DNA of 39,882 nucleotides from CAZNVG01 sp964576475 (GTDB lineage Bacteria; Patescibacteriota; Saccharimonadia; Saccharimonadales; CAZNVG01), in the NCBI GenBank assembly GCA_964576475.1, contig CAZNVG010000008.1:1-39882 (forward strand), read 5' to 3'. Shown one piece after another: positions 1 through 8,288 of this stretch. Position 1 is the stretch's first letter. Each line of letters opens with the position of its first letter. Both the position numbers and the translations under genes were made by a program. The notes under the pieces are model-generated. The model was not told where the DNA came from. It saw nothing but the letters and a program-made list of their open reading frames with translations, and searched no databases.

Positions 1-1171
1 ACCGTTAGAAGACGGCACTGCCGTAATTATGTCGCCGGGTAGCGTTATCGAAGAAAGGATGGTGCCATTCGCAGAACTAACAAAACGAAGTTCGTCCGCT
101 CCTGGGTCAGTATAGACGCCACCAATCATCAATTTTGAGTTATCATTAGAAATTATGACACTCACCGGACTGCCACCAATGTTGAACGTGTCAACAACAC
201 TGTCGTCAACCTGACTCAACTTGATTATTAGCCCATCAGCAGCGCATGTGACGTAATAGTAGGGGTGTCCAGTGCCGGTACCAAAGGCAACGCCACCACC
301 TAAACTATTTACTGACGGACAAAGCTCATTGGCAGATGGGCCACCAACAGTCTTTACTACAGTACTGGTAGAAGTACTTATAACACTCAGGGTGTTGTCG
401 ATATGATTAACTACATAAATATTGCCGTTTGGCGCCCGTTGCGCGTTATACGGCTCATTGCCCACTGAAATCGGAGTCGGTGAAGCAGTATTTGTAGCCA
501 CATCTACTACGGTTACCGTGTCNNNNNNNNNNCAATGATTTGTTTGGGGAATAATATTTAGTACCATCACTTGAAAAATCACCACTAGAAGAACCGGCGT
601 TTGAGGGATAATTAATGACTGCTACGGGGTCGGCAGGGGTAGCCTTGTCAAAAAAGCCTGGCGCAATATTGCCGCCACCAAATCCAAAGGCATCAACCAT
701 GTAGCCACCCAATGAAGTCGGACTCGTTCGGGACAATACTTGGTAGGGAGAAGTTGTCGTTATGCCCGATGGGCTATATGGTGCGATATCGTTACTAGCT
801 AAATTGGTCGTATTCAAAACATTTATCGTCTGGTTGATACCGGTATAGAGACGGTGATTGGGAGAAGAAACTGCTTGTGCTGATATGGTATGAGAACCAG
901 TCGATAAGTTATTGGCGTCAATAGACCAGTTGCCCGAACCATCGGTGATACTATTTCCAATAACTTTGCCGTCGACCGAAACAATAACCGATGTACCGCT
1001 AGAAGCTGTTCCTGTAATTGTAGTCGAGTTGCTGTTCAACTTTTGTGATGATGTTGGACTCGTTATCGCTACTGACGGAGCGGCCATTGAAGTAGCCGGC
1101 AAAAGCACCGATGTAGCTAGAGCTACAACGGCAACCAGGCTAAATATTTTATTTTTTATGTTATAAGTCAT
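1..1171 (-). CDS. Secreted surface protein, Ig-like domain plus YVTN-type beta-propeller (3' end outside window)
   Basis: Seen: an N-terminal signal peptide (hydrophobic core ending near ATSMAAP) is followed by a bacterial Ig-like domain of about 85 residues with the DGSGNWS signature, then a region ending in SSDGTKYYSPN. After the ten-N gap at 523-532 the reading continues in another frame (DTVTVVDVATNT, then YVVNHIDNTLSVI, then SVIISNDNSKLMIGG), which is typical beta-propeller repeat sequence, and runs open to base 1. The frame change is best explained by the arbitrary gap length, so I treat this as one gene of more than 380 codons. It is a paralogue of the protein at 38152-39768, which has the same domain order and the same GTKYYSPN junction. 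That paralogue predicts a missing C-terminus with a membrane anchor and basic tail. Function unknown; probably an exported, wall- or membrane-attached binding protein. A TATATT box lies nine bases before the ATG. Confidence 0.8.
523..532. other. Assembly gap (10 N) inside the surface-protein gene
   Basis: Ten N bases interrupt the coding sequence. The flanking peptides (YYSPNKSL before, DTVTVVDVA after) align with the paralogue at 38152-39768 (YYSPNLNL then TSISVIDVA) with essentially no missing residues, so the true gap is probably a multiple of three and may be zero or nearly so. Confidence 0.95.
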
Positions 1172-1180
1172 GATGTACTA

Positions 1181-1186
1181 AATATA
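1181..1186 (-). promoter_or_regulatory. -10 box of the surface-protein gene (leaderless type)
   Basis: TATATT on the minus strand lies nine bases upstream of the ATG at 1171, with no Shine-Dalgarno sequence. This spacing would put the transcript start at or just before the start codon. Confidence 0.45.
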
Positions 1187-1233
1187 ACATAAGCATATAA
1201 AGGTTGCTTGTAGAGGCAACTGTCTAGTAGCCT

Positions 1234-1239
1234 TATAGT
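1234..1239 (+). promoter_or_regulatory. -10 box of the esterase gene (leaderless type)
   Basis: TATAGT ends eight bases before the ATG at 1248 and only two bases before an in-frame ATG at 1242. If this is the -10 box, only the ATG at 1248 can be in the mRNA, which decides the start. Confidence 0.4.
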
Positions 1240-1247
1240 TAATGATT

Positions 1248-2405
1248 ATGTTTAGAAAAAATAAAATGCTGTGGCTAACCGCTCCAATTCTGGGCATCTG
1301 TACCATCGGCGCAGTCTACGCTCAGATTCGTAAGCCGAACACGAGCCCCATCAAACCAGCATCGGCCCCAGTTCGGTGCGCAAATACGCTCGGTGAATTC
1401 ACGACATGCCCGAGTAGTAATGCTCCCGCACCTCAAGACGACAGCCTCTTTAGTGACCCGCAAACTCCCACACCGCCAGCATCAACTAATAGAGCGACTG
1501 CAAAGCCCGCCACACCTCCAGCAACGCCAACCGAACCTGTAAGCCCGGATCCCGAAGCATCAACCGAGCTATTCCCAGCCGGGCGCTATCGGAACACCGT
1601 GTTTAATACCCTCACATCTCATTTAGACATTACTTACAAATCATCTTTTCACACCGTTGTCTACGCCGATGGTGATGGCAAACACCATATTCAATACGAC
1701 ACTAATGATCCACGGGATCTCAAAGTTAATATTTACGAACCGGCCGGTGATACACAAAGCTTAAGACCGTTACTTATCTTTGTTCACTGTGGCGCTTGGA
1801 TCGAAGGCGATCGAACCCAGCGAGACAATGATGCCAAATTTTATGCCCAACTGGGATACGTAACTGCGACGATTGACTACACCCTGCTGCCCAACGGGGA
1901 CGTACAACCGACCGGCGACGATGCCTTCCATTACGGCGAAGTCATAAGGGAAGGCACACTTGACCTATATGACGCCTATCAATACCTACTTAGCCAGGCC
2001 TCAACCTATCGAATCGACACTTCTAGAGCTGGAATTGGCGGATGGTCGGCTGGTGGCTTTAATGCCAACGTTTTGACCCATTCACGTGATTTCACAAATA
2101 TGAACGGCCTCCGCGCCACAATTGGAGCATCAGATATTTACCCGCTCAGCACGACGGGGCTTTTTGGTGGAGTACGAGTGTTCGACAGCAACTATAACCC
2201 AGTCACAATGCTGGCCAGTTTCTCAATTGATACAGGTTACTCTGGCGGATCAAGTTTTGAAGCCGATTGCGCCGCCCTCAACGACGTTGGCCATACCTGC
2301 ATTGCCGAAGTGCTGCCAGGTGCGGGACATGATGTTTGGTTCCATCTAGAACCCCTGAGGGATCCAGCCGTAGATTTCTTTGCGACACAAGTTACTGGTT
2401 ATTGA
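1248..2405 (+). CDS. Secreted alpha/beta-hydrolase (carboxylesterase, BD-FAE/lipase-like)
   Basis: A hydrolase of 385 residues. Seen: one N-terminal membrane/signal segment (residues 6-25), a Pro/Thr/Ala-rich linker to about residue 108, then an alpha/beta-hydrolase domain. The oxyanion-hole motif is HCGAW (residues 180-184, in place of the common HGGGW), the nucleophile elbow is GWSAG (Ser267), and the probable catalytic His lies in GAGHDVW (about 362). The family hydrolyses carboxylic esters; the substrate cannot be told from sequence. The linker suggests a domain held away from the membrane and acting outside the cell. It is divergent from the surface protein to its left. The start at 1248 is preferred over 1242 because of the -10 box position. 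Downstream are two tandem hairpins instead of a T-rich terminator. Confidence 0.8.
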   Translation: MFRKNKMLWLTAPILGICTIGAVYAQIRKPNTSPIKPASAPVRCANTLGEFTTCPSSNAPAPQDDSLFSDPQTPTPPASTNRATAKPATPPATPTEPVSPDPEASTELFPAGRYRNTVFNTLTSHLDITYKSSFHTVVYADGDGKHHIQYDTNDPRDLKVNIYEPAGDTQSLRPLLIFVHCGAWIEGDRTQRDNDAKFYAQLGYVTATIDYTLLPNGDVQPTGDDAFHYGEVIREGTLDLYDAYQYLLSQASTYRIDTSRAGIGGWSAGGFNANVLTHSRDFTNMNGLRATIGASDIYPLSTTGLFGGVRVFDSNYNPVTMLASFSIDTGYSGGSSFEADCAALNDVGHTCIAEVLPGAGHDVWFHLEPLRDPAVDFFATQVTGY

Positions 2406-2420
2406 TCGATCCGGACCTCT

Positions 2421-2490
2421 CGGGGAAGACAACGTTCGCTTCGCTCACGAACGAGCCCCGATTGCTGCTCACTTCGTTCGCTCGCAATCG
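2421..2490. repeat. Two tandem stem-loops after the esterase gene
   Basis: The first structure has an outer stem CGGGG/CCCCG (2421-2425 with 2456-2460) and an inner stem CGTTCG/CGAACG (2433-2438 with 2448-2453). The second is CGATTGC/GCAATCG (2459-2465 with 2484-2490). Both loops carry related CTTCGCTCA / CTTCGTTCGCTC sequence. They share bases 2459-2460, so they may be alternative folds. Confidence 0.6.
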
Positions 2491-2511
2491 AGCTTGATCC
2501 CAGTTATCAGG

Positions 2512-2540
2512 AAAAAAGTCCCAGCTTAGCTGAGACTCTT
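2512..2540 (-). terminator. Rho-independent terminator of tRNA-Glu
   Basis: On the minus strand an 8-bp stem (2529-2536 with 2518-2525, one G-U pair, loop UAA) is followed directly by six T (2512-2517). It starts nine bases after the tRNA CCA end. Confidence 0.85.
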
Positions 2541-2544
2541 TTCT

Positions 2545-2619
2545 TGGTGACCCCAAGGAGGATCGAACTCCTATTGCCAGGATGAAAACCTGGTGTCCTA
2601 ACCATTAGACGATGGGGCC
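2545..2619 (-). tRNA. tRNA-Glu (anticodon TTC)
   Basis: Read on the minus strand, the acceptor stem GGCCCCA pairs with TGGGGTC. The anticodon stem CCAGG/CCTGG encloses loop TTTTCAT, giving anticodon TTC for glutamate. The T-arm carries TTCGATC. The CCA end is encoded (2545-2547). Confidence 0.95.
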
Positions 2620-2630
2620 GTCTTGCATGC

Positions 2631-2644
2631 TTCGTAATTACGAA
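2631..2644. repeat. Perfect 14-bp palindrome in the tRNA-Glu leader
   Basis: TTCGTAATTACGAA is a perfect palindrome lying between the -10 box and the 5' end of tRNA-Glu. It could be a processing hairpin of the precursor or a protein-binding site. Confidence 0.5.
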
Positions 2645-2655
2645 ACTTCCGAAAG

Positions 2656-2664
2656 ATTGTACCA
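2656..2664 (-). promoter_or_regulatory. Extended -10 promoter of tRNA-Glu
   Basis: TGG-TACAAT on the minus strand is an extended -10 element about 36 bases upstream of the tRNA 5' end. No convincing -35 box was seen. Confidence 0.5.
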
Positions 2665-2698
2665 GACAACAGAGGTATTGGCTAGGCTGACGTATAAA

Positions 2699-5041
2699 TC
2701 ATGAATGGGATTTAGAAAACTTCCGTCGATAGCTCAGACCTACCGCGGACAAAACAAGTACAAGCCCAAAGATTATGGATTGAATGACACGGCCGCTACC
2801 AGTACTCGCTAGCTGCGCAGTCGGACTATTTGAGGCGTTCCCCGTACTCGACGCTACGGTTGCAGGACAATTGTTTCCTCCAGATACCGCAAGCGTACTG
2901 TTTGCAGTAGATATATGCGTACTAGAATCAGAAAGCTGGATAGTCTCCGCATCGGATTCATTGAGAATTTCAGTTACGCTACATTCTGTTGTCACTGTTG
3001 TTTGGAAACAAATTTGTGCGTCGTCACCATTAAAAGTGACCCCAACATACGGTTGAACTCCAGACCAAGGGTTGTCGTTCTGTGCCACCAGCGTCACAGT
3101 AACTGATATGTCCTGAGTGTTCCCGCTGTACGGAATAGTACTGATGTCAAGCACTCCACCCCCTGGCAATATATCAAGTCCGTCGTACCCACTAACAATA
3201 TCTCCGTTGCTGTCTTTTATGGTTACAAGGATGCTCGAGAAATCACCTAGCGTTATATCGCTTACTCGCACCTCATCCCATCCACTAATATGGTCAGCTT
3301 CACCGTCGCAGTAGAAGCTAGACGGCGTAACAGTAGATTCTGAAACAGAACGCCGGCAAGGCACACTCGCGTCGTCCACATTAAAGCTCCATAGCCATCC
3401 CGCATCACCAAGTCCAAGCAAACAACCAGCGTCGTCCACTGCGTAGCCATAATCACGAGTATTACCTGCGTTGACCGCCGTAGATGCGCCCCAGGCAGTC
3501 CAGTTCGTCTCACCGTCAGCACTACTCCCCCAAGCTAAGCATTCGTCTGCGATAGTCCAGTCATAGCAACCAGCTCCACCTCGGATAGCATTACCTAGTG
3601 AATCACCAAATTTTGTGAACGGCATTACGGTAACAGTGTGTCCGTTAGGCAACGTACTCGTCACTTCCTCGTAAGAAGCCATGAGATATATATTACTGCC
3701 TGACTCGCCACTAATAGCCCTCGCATCATCAATTAGATTAGATTGAAAATTAGCAGGGTCTGCCACCGAAGCTCCGGTCGCTGCATTAAAACACGCCAAA
3801 TTACTGCTATACGTACCCGGCGTCACGTCTATCACAACGGTACACGGCCTATTGTTCGTAACATCGTTAAATACCGTAGTCGCCAGTACTGCGGGCGTAT
3901 TTGCGCCGCCTAAACTAGGAGGTGTCCATGAAGAACATACTCCGCTCGCGGCAAGTGGATCAAAACATACAAGCCTACTGTTCTCGCAGTAATTAGTCGA
4001 TCCAAAACCACAAAATAGATTTATATCATCATTGAATGAATAATTGACTGGGAAGTATACTTTTCCACCTATAACCTGGGCTGAAGCAACTGGCCCATAG
4101 TTAGAAGAGCTAAGATTATGTGTAGAAGGGTTGTACGTAGGTATAGAGTACCCGCTTGCCAAATTCCTAGAGCCAAATGCTCCACAGACAGTTGCGAAAT
4201 TTGTCGGGTCAAAACTATACATAACAAGATTTGTATCCCAACCATAGAGACAACCATTTTCCTCAATAACGCCCAGTACTCTAGATGGCTGTTGAGACCC
4301 TAGGACCGCACCGGCTGCTGACCACTGAGTGTATGGCGTTGAACAATTACCGCCTGCGGCTAAGTCATAGCAGAACACACCGAAGCCTACCGAGCGTTGA
4401 ACTGCGAAAAACAGGCGACCACTTGTATCTACATAATGCATAGGATTTATTGAAGTGAAGAAATCAGTTTGACCTGAAACATTTAAAGCAAGAGGAAATC
4501 CTGGACACGATCCACCAGCTCGTAAGCTACAGACTAGTTCCATGCCAACTTCTGTACTATGGTGCACAATCGCATAAGTACGATCACCATATGGGATGGG
4601 CATGTAGGCATCGAATCCCGTTCCCGACTGCTGCGTAGCGCTGATCGGCTGCGGGGCGGCCTGACCAGAACCTGGCCCGCCGCTCGGGACTTGGGCGGTA
4701 AGTTGTATGTCGGTTGTAGATACGCCAGTATCCACTGCTCCATAGCTGCTCTCGTTATTTGATGAATAGTTCTTAGTCCAGCTTGACGGCGCCTGCAGAC
4801 TATTAGGTACATAGGTAGTGTTGGCTGGAATAGCATTGTGAACTTGGGTAGAAGCCGGACTACCGCTTAGATTTTTATAGCCCAGAACCCAGTCGACAAC
4901 ATTGCCCCGCTCAGTAGTGGTCGTACTGTTCAGCACACTGTCCTTTCCGCTCAAAGACAGACTGCTGTTGGCGGCATTAGCAGCACCCGCCGAAAATATC
5001 GTAAGCATGCACACAATCAACAAACAAACTATTTTTTTCAT
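2699..5041 (-). CDS. Large secreted surface protein, DUF11-like N-terminus, LASTG sorting-like C-terminus
   Basis: A protein of 780 residues. Seen: a signal peptide (residues 1-23, ending AGAANA), then a DUF11-type adhesion domain (WVLGYKNLSG, IPANTTYVPNSL, about residues 28-115). A long Cys-containing region with repeated phrases such as VCFDPLAASG and CYDLAAGGNC looks like beta-propeller blades, and a further beta-rich region spans about 570-690. The end is LASTG (744-748), a hydrophobic segment and the basic tail SYRRKFSKSHS. LAxTG is the form recognised by class E sortases in Actinobacteria, so covalent wall attachment is inferred; no sortase is in the window. DUF11 domains occur in cell-surface and adhesin proteins. 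The ligand is unknown. It may help an epibiotic cell attach to its host. Confidence 0.75.
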   Translation of the reverse strand: MKKIVCLLIVCMLTIFSAGAANAANSSLSLSGKDSVLNSTTTTERGNVVDWVLGYKNLSGSPASTQVHNAIPANTTYVPNSLQAPSSWTKNYSSNNESSYGAVDTGVSTTDIQLTAQVPSGGPGSGQAAPQPISATQQSGTGFDAYMPIPYGDRTYAIVHHSTEVGMELVCSLRAGGSCPGFPLALNVSGQTDFFTSINPMHYVDTSGRLFFAVQRSVGFGVFCYDLAAGGNCSTPYTQWSAAGAVLGSQQPSRVLGVIEENGCLYGWDTNLVMYSFDPTNFATVCGAFGSRNLASGYSIPTYNPSTHNLSSSNYGPVASAQVIGGKVYFPVNYSFNDDINLFCGFGSTNYCENSRLVCFDPLAASGVCSSWTPPSLGGANTPAVLATTVFNDVTNNRPCTVVIDVTPGTYSSNLACFNAATGASVADPANFQSNLIDDARAISGESGSNIYLMASYEEVTSTLPNGHTVTVMPFTKFGDSLGNAIRGGAGCYDWTIADECLAWGSSADGETNWTAWGASTAVNAGNTRDYGYAVDDAGCLLGLGDAGWLWSFNVDDASVPCRRSVSESTVTPSSFYCDGEADHISGWDEVRVSDITLGDFSSILVTIKDSNGDIVSGYDGLDILPGGGVLDISTIPYSGNTQDISVTVTLVAQNDNPWSGVQPYVGVTFNGDDAQICFQTTVTTECSVTEILNESDAETIQLSDSSTHISTANSTLAVSGGNNCPATVASSTGNASNSPTAQLASTGSGRVIQSIIFGLVLVLSAVGLSYRRKFSKSHS

Positions 5042-5413
5042 TTAGTTATCATTTTTAATTTTTTCCGACCCCTATTTCCTAGTAAGCATATGGGTTATCA
5101 TCCAAACTTGCAAGTAATTCGTAGAACATTAAAGACTTGTCTAGTGTTTTTGATGCTTTACGATCGCAGTCCTACGAGAGCCAATATAGTCACCTCTGGT
5201 TTTATTGTATATTGCGCTCATGCTTTTGCTTACGGTTGTTACAAATTGCTTTACGGTCAAGTTTATTTACTAAGCACTACTTGTTTGATAAACTTGAGTG
5301 GAATGCGAGCGAGGGTATTACGTCTTCTACAAGTCAGCATGACATACATGCTCTTTATTATGCTTCCTGTCATATTTATGATATCGTTTGCCTATCAAAC
5401 GAGGCTACTTGGA
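5042..5413. other. AT-rich intergenic region between divergent surface genes
   Basis: 372 bases separate the start of the LASTG surface protein and the likely start of the GH16 lipoprotein. An open frame runs in from 5090 ahead of the GH16 start, but it has no ribosome binding site and would place a membrane-like stretch before a Tat signal, so I treat it as non-coding. No strong promoter, terminator or RNA could be assigned; it must hold the promoters of both genes. Confidence 0.5.
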
Positions 5414-6349
5414 ATGGAGTTCGCCAATCAACGAAGTCGCGATGTCTCGCGTCGTCAGTTTATGCACGTGCTTGGGTGTGTCGTTGGCTCGGGAGTTATG
5501 GCTGCTTGCGGGAACGAGCAGGCGAAGCAGGTTGGAGACGCTGCTATAAGCAAAAAAGAAGTGGGTCGTGTTCCAGTACAGAAAAAGACTGCGGCCGAGC
5601 TTCCTTCGGTTACTCCCGCAGAGATTTCTGGAAATATTCAGTCGCTCGATTTAGCTAATTGGCGCAGCTGGACACGAGCTGAAGTGTTTACTAAATCTCC
5701 TAATAACGAGCTTCAAAAATACATTGATTCGCCATCAACGATTCGTTTCGAGAACGGCAGTTTAGTGCTGGAGGCACATGGTAATGCAGCGGGTAATATT
5801 ACATCTGGTCGATTATTCTCGGGAGGTAAGTTTGAAATCGGTGGAAATTCCAACGACCCTGACAACTCTAATAATAATTTTGGCAGACTAGATGTCAGCG
5901 CCAAGCTCCCGACATATCGTGGAAGTTGGCCTGCGATATGGCTATTTGATAAAGACATTGCGAGCGGTACTGCCCCTGAAATCGACATCATGGAACTCGT
6001 AGGGGCCTACCCGGAGGAGGTCAACAGCTCGGCACATGATCCAAAGTACAACCCCGCAAACAATAACGATCGAAGCGGTCAGGTTAAAATTTCAGGTGCT
6101 GGGAGCGGTTTCCATACGTACAGCGTAATTTGGCTACCCAACTACCTGGAGACTCTCGTCGATGGCAAGCGCATCTTAAAAGTTGAAGCCAAAGACGATC
6201 CGAGTAACCCGTTCTATTCAACAAAGATGGGTCTAGTACTCAATCATGCTGTTGGCGGAGATTGGGGAGCTATTGAGGGCGTTGATTTTGGTGCAATCGA
6301 AGGATCGCGCATGGAAATCAACAGAATTACTTTTCAGCCCTGGAAATAG
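5414..6349 (+). CDS. Glycoside hydrolase family 16 beta-glucanase, Tat-exported lipoprotein
   Basis: A protein of 311 residues. Seen: a twin-arginine signal (SRRQF, residues 12-16, then a hydrophobic core), a lipobox VMAAC with the lipidated Cys at 32, a linker, and a GH16 domain from about residue 78. The GH16 catalytic motif EIDIME is at 189-194; the first Glu is the nucleophile and the last the acid/base. GH16 enzymes cut beta-1,3 or beta-1,3-1,4 glucans and related polysaccharides (laminarin, lichenan); the exact substrate is not resolved. The start at 5414 is chosen because the Tat motif follows directly and GAGG lies nine bases upstream; an ATG at 5090 is also in frame. It is expected on the outer face of the membrane, where it could attack polysaccharides in a host coat or biofilm. 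It converges on the polymerase gene, five bases apart. Confidence 0.85.
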   Translation: MEFANQRSRDVSRRQFMHVLGCVVGSGVMAACGNEQAKQVGDAAISKKEVGRVPVQKKTAAELPSVTPAEISGNIQSLDLANWRSWTRAEVFTKSPNNELQKYIDSPSTIRFENGSLVLEAHGNAAGNITSGRLFSGGKFEIGGNSNDPDNSNNNFGRLDVSAKLPTYRGSWPAIWLFDKDIASGTAPEIDIMELVGAYPEEVNSSAHDPKYNPANNNDRSGQVKISGAGSGFHTYSVIWLPNYLETLVDGKRILKVEAKDDPSNPFYSTKMGLVLNHAVGGDWGAIEGVDFGAIEGSRMEINRITFQPWK

Positions 6350-6354
6350 TTATT

Positions 6355-7611
6355 TCACCCGTGCATGTCACGAACACTTCCAAACGCAATACGATCCAAA
6401 ATAACCTCATCCATACTCGACATCAACGCCGGAGCGATCACAAAGTCACCGTATCTGTCATTAATCTCATCACAAGCATCGGCAATAGCACGATTATCAA
6501 GTCGCGTACCATCAAACAAGCCTAGCTGTTGCGGCTCAGTAGGCACAATGCCATACACACTGACCGACATCGCGATGACTCGCTCGCTAACCATGGCCTG
6601 CGCCATAAGCCTATGTGCGTGACGATAGATATCTTGTGTTGCGTAGACAGCCGCTTTGGTCTGGCGACTCTGTGAGAAATAGGTTCGATCTTCAAACGTC
6701 AGCGAAAGATGCACCCCGTTGGCAGCAAACTGCTTCGCTCTCAGTCGACGACCGGTCTTCTCGCAAAGCTTCATAAGTAGTCGGGAAAGCTCCTCATGAT
6801 TGTCGGTCTTTTTACCGAGCGCATACTGGTGTCCGAACGTCTTGCGCCCCCACTCCACGCCATCGACTTCCCATCCTCGCAGCCGCCCATACCAGTAGTA
6901 GCCTACCTTACTACGAAACACCTGTTTCTTGAGTCGCGCTGATGGTGCCTCAAAAAACTGTAGAGGCGTATAGATACCATTCCCATTTAGTCGTGCCTCA
7001 TAGCGCACATTAATACCCGTTAAGTCCGTCAACTGCATACCGCTATAAATCTCCAGCGCATTATCTGCCCGCATAACATCAAGCCCATCTGGCTTGTGTA
7101 GTCCTGCTGCTGTTTTCGCCCAGAACCTATTAGTGCCAATACCGACGTTTACGGTCACATAGTCGCCCAAACTCTGTTTGATCTTGTCTTTGATTTCGTA
7201 GCCAATATCGACAAGACTTCGCCCTTTGAGTCGGTCGCGTGAGCTCGTGAAATCCACCACAAACTCATCAATGCTCTTTGGCGCCACCGCATCGGTGTAC
7301 TGCTCTAGCACTTCACGAAATCTACGATGTGCTTCGCGGTATTTTGGCGGATCCGGCATCATTACTACCACATCGGGGGCTAGCTGACGTGCTTCGCGAA
7401 CATTCACACCCAGTTTTATTCCCTTAGCCTTGGCTTCATAGCTACTAGCTAGCACCATACCGCCAGGACTGTCATATGCTGCGACCGCGACAGGCTTATG
7501 GCGTATAAGCGGGTTGGCTTGTTGTTCGATGATAGCGAAACACGAATTCAAATCAATATGCATAATCAGCGGCTCGGCAGTATTGAGTGGTAGGTCGGTG
7601 AGACTGTTCAT
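6355..7611 (-). CDS. dinB: Y-family DNA polymerase (DinB/UmuC type)
   Basis: A protein of 418 residues; the family makes error-prone translesion DNA synthesis. Seen: the catalytic N-terminal motif MHIDLNSCFA (metal-binding Asp20), the conserved LASSYEAKAKGIKLGV fingers region, and the second catalytic motif SIDEFVVD with the Asp-Glu pair. Helix-hairpin-helix residues and a little-finger domain (about residues 235-350) follow. It has an extra C-terminal part (YGIVPTEPQQLGLFD) with a QLGLF motif like the beta-clamp binding peptide QLxLF. The start at 7611 is preferred over 7629 because AGGAG sits seven bases ahead of it. It lies just downstream of an 88-codon gene on the same strand, and probably forms a damage-tolerance operon with it. 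Confidence 0.88.
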   Translation of the reverse strand: MNSLTDLPLNTAEPLIMHIDLNSCFAIIEQQANPLIRHKPVAVAAYDSPGGMVLASSYEAKAKGIKLGVNVREARQLAPDVVVMMPDPPKYREAHRRFREVLEQYTDAVAPKSIDEFVVDFTSSRDRLKGRSLVDIGYEIKDKIKQSLGDYVTVNVGIGTNRFWAKTAAGLHKPDGLDVMRADNALEIYSGMQLTDLTGINVRYEARLNGNGIYTPLQFFEAPSARLKKQVFRSKVGYYWYGRLRGWEVDGVEWGRKTFGHQYALGKKTDNHEELSRLLMKLCEKTGRRLRAKQFAANGVHLSLTFEDRTYFSQSRQTKAAVYATQDIYRHAHRLMAQAMVSERVIAMSVSVYGIVPTEPQQLGLFDGTRLDNRAIADACDEINDRYGDFVIAPALMSSMDEVILDRIAFGSVRDMHG

Positions 7612-7678
7612 GGGTGTCTCCTGCGCCACGTACGTACCGCTGGCCAGTCGACTCGGTCAGTAGAGCGATGACGCCTCA

Positions 7679-7945
7679 TCATGCTGCCTCGCCGTCACTG
7701 ACAGCCTCAAGGGTCCAGCTCAGCAGTTCGGTATTGAAGTTTAGCCGAAATGCCAAGGTGTGCTTGTCGTCAACGCATTCAAAAATATGGTGCAGTACAC
7801 GACCGTCACGAATCTGATGGTGGAAGCCAATTTCTCCGATAGCATAGTCACGCTTTTGCCAGTGCAACATGTGGGGTCGGAATAGGCGCTGTTTGGCAGA
7901 GTAATACATGACGACAGAAACGGGATCATTAAGTTTTTCACGCAT
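7679..7945 (-). CDS. Small protein paired with the Y-family polymerase (DUF6504-like pattern)
   Basis: An 88-residue soluble protein, 67 bases upstream of dinB on the same strand. Seen: an N-terminal DPVSVVMYY segment, then alternating beta-like segments with conserved-looking W/H/R/Y positions (HMLHWQKRDYAIGEIGFHHQ, FECVDDKHTLAFRLNFN, WTLEAV). This pattern of W-x-R/K-x-Y then a WxL end recalls the DUF6504 proteins next to DinB/ImuB genes in Actinobacteria; that is my inference from memory of the pattern. An AAGGA site precedes the ATG. The likely role is as an accessory factor for the polymerase; no catalytic motif is visible. Confidence 0.65.
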   Translation of the reverse strand: MREKLNDPVSVVMYYSAKQRLFRPHMLHWQKRDYAIGEIGFHHQIRDGRVLHHIFECVDDKHTLAFRLNFNTELLSWTLEAVSDGEAA

Positions 7946-7976
7946 AGTGGTGTTTTCATCCTTTCGAGATAAAGAG

Positions 7977-7985
7977 TGGTATTAT
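7977..7985 (+). promoter_or_regulatory. Extended -10 promoter of the 97-residue gene
   Basis: TGG-TATTAT ends nine bases before the ATG at 7995, predicting a near-leaderless transcript. It lies in the 49-base gap between two divergent genes. Confidence 0.5.
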
Positions 7986-7994
7986 GGGCAAAAT

Positions 7995-8288
7995 ATGACG
8001 ACACAACGCAGACCAGAAGTTGACCCACTAAACGGCGTACCCCAATCACTGCGAGAGGAGCTGCCTCGAGCCAGCGGTCTAGTAGAACAGTCCCCGAACC
8101 TCAGTAACGCTCTTCAGGAGATTGGCGCTCGTGCGCTGCAGCAAAGTGGACTTGAGATAACCGATCCAGCAACCTACAAAGCATTCATGGATGGCGTGCT
8201 AGTAGGTATTGAAGTGCTGCTGTTGTGTACAAATTTTGAACAAGTTATTAATCGAACAGATAGTGAGACCACAAACGAGAGTACGTAA
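7995..8288 (+). CDS. Unknown 97-residue protein divergent from the polymerase operon
   Basis: I do not recognise this protein. Seen: a polar N-terminus (TTQRRPEVDPLNG), a predicted helix-rich middle (LREELPRASGLVEQ, NLSNALQEIGARALQQSGLEIT), a hydrophobic segment near FMDGVLVGIEVLLLCTNF and a polar tail. The middle hydrophobic stretch is short and contains Glu, so a soluble helical fold is more likely than a membrane segment. The start at 7995 is chosen because a -10 box lies nine bases upstream; the longer frame from 7908 overlaps the divergent gene. Its head-to-head arrangement with the polymerase operon could mean shared control. Confidence 0.6.
   Translation: MTTQRRPEVDPLNGVPQSLREELPRASGLVEQSPNLSNALQEIGARALQQSGLEITDPATYKAFMDGVLVGIEVLLLCTNFEQVINRTDSETTNEST

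Noticed and set aside
5090..5413. N-terminal extension of the GH16 gene to the ATG at 5090
   Set aside because: No ribosome site; it would put a membrane-like stretch before a clear Tat signal and lipobox that fit the start at 5414.
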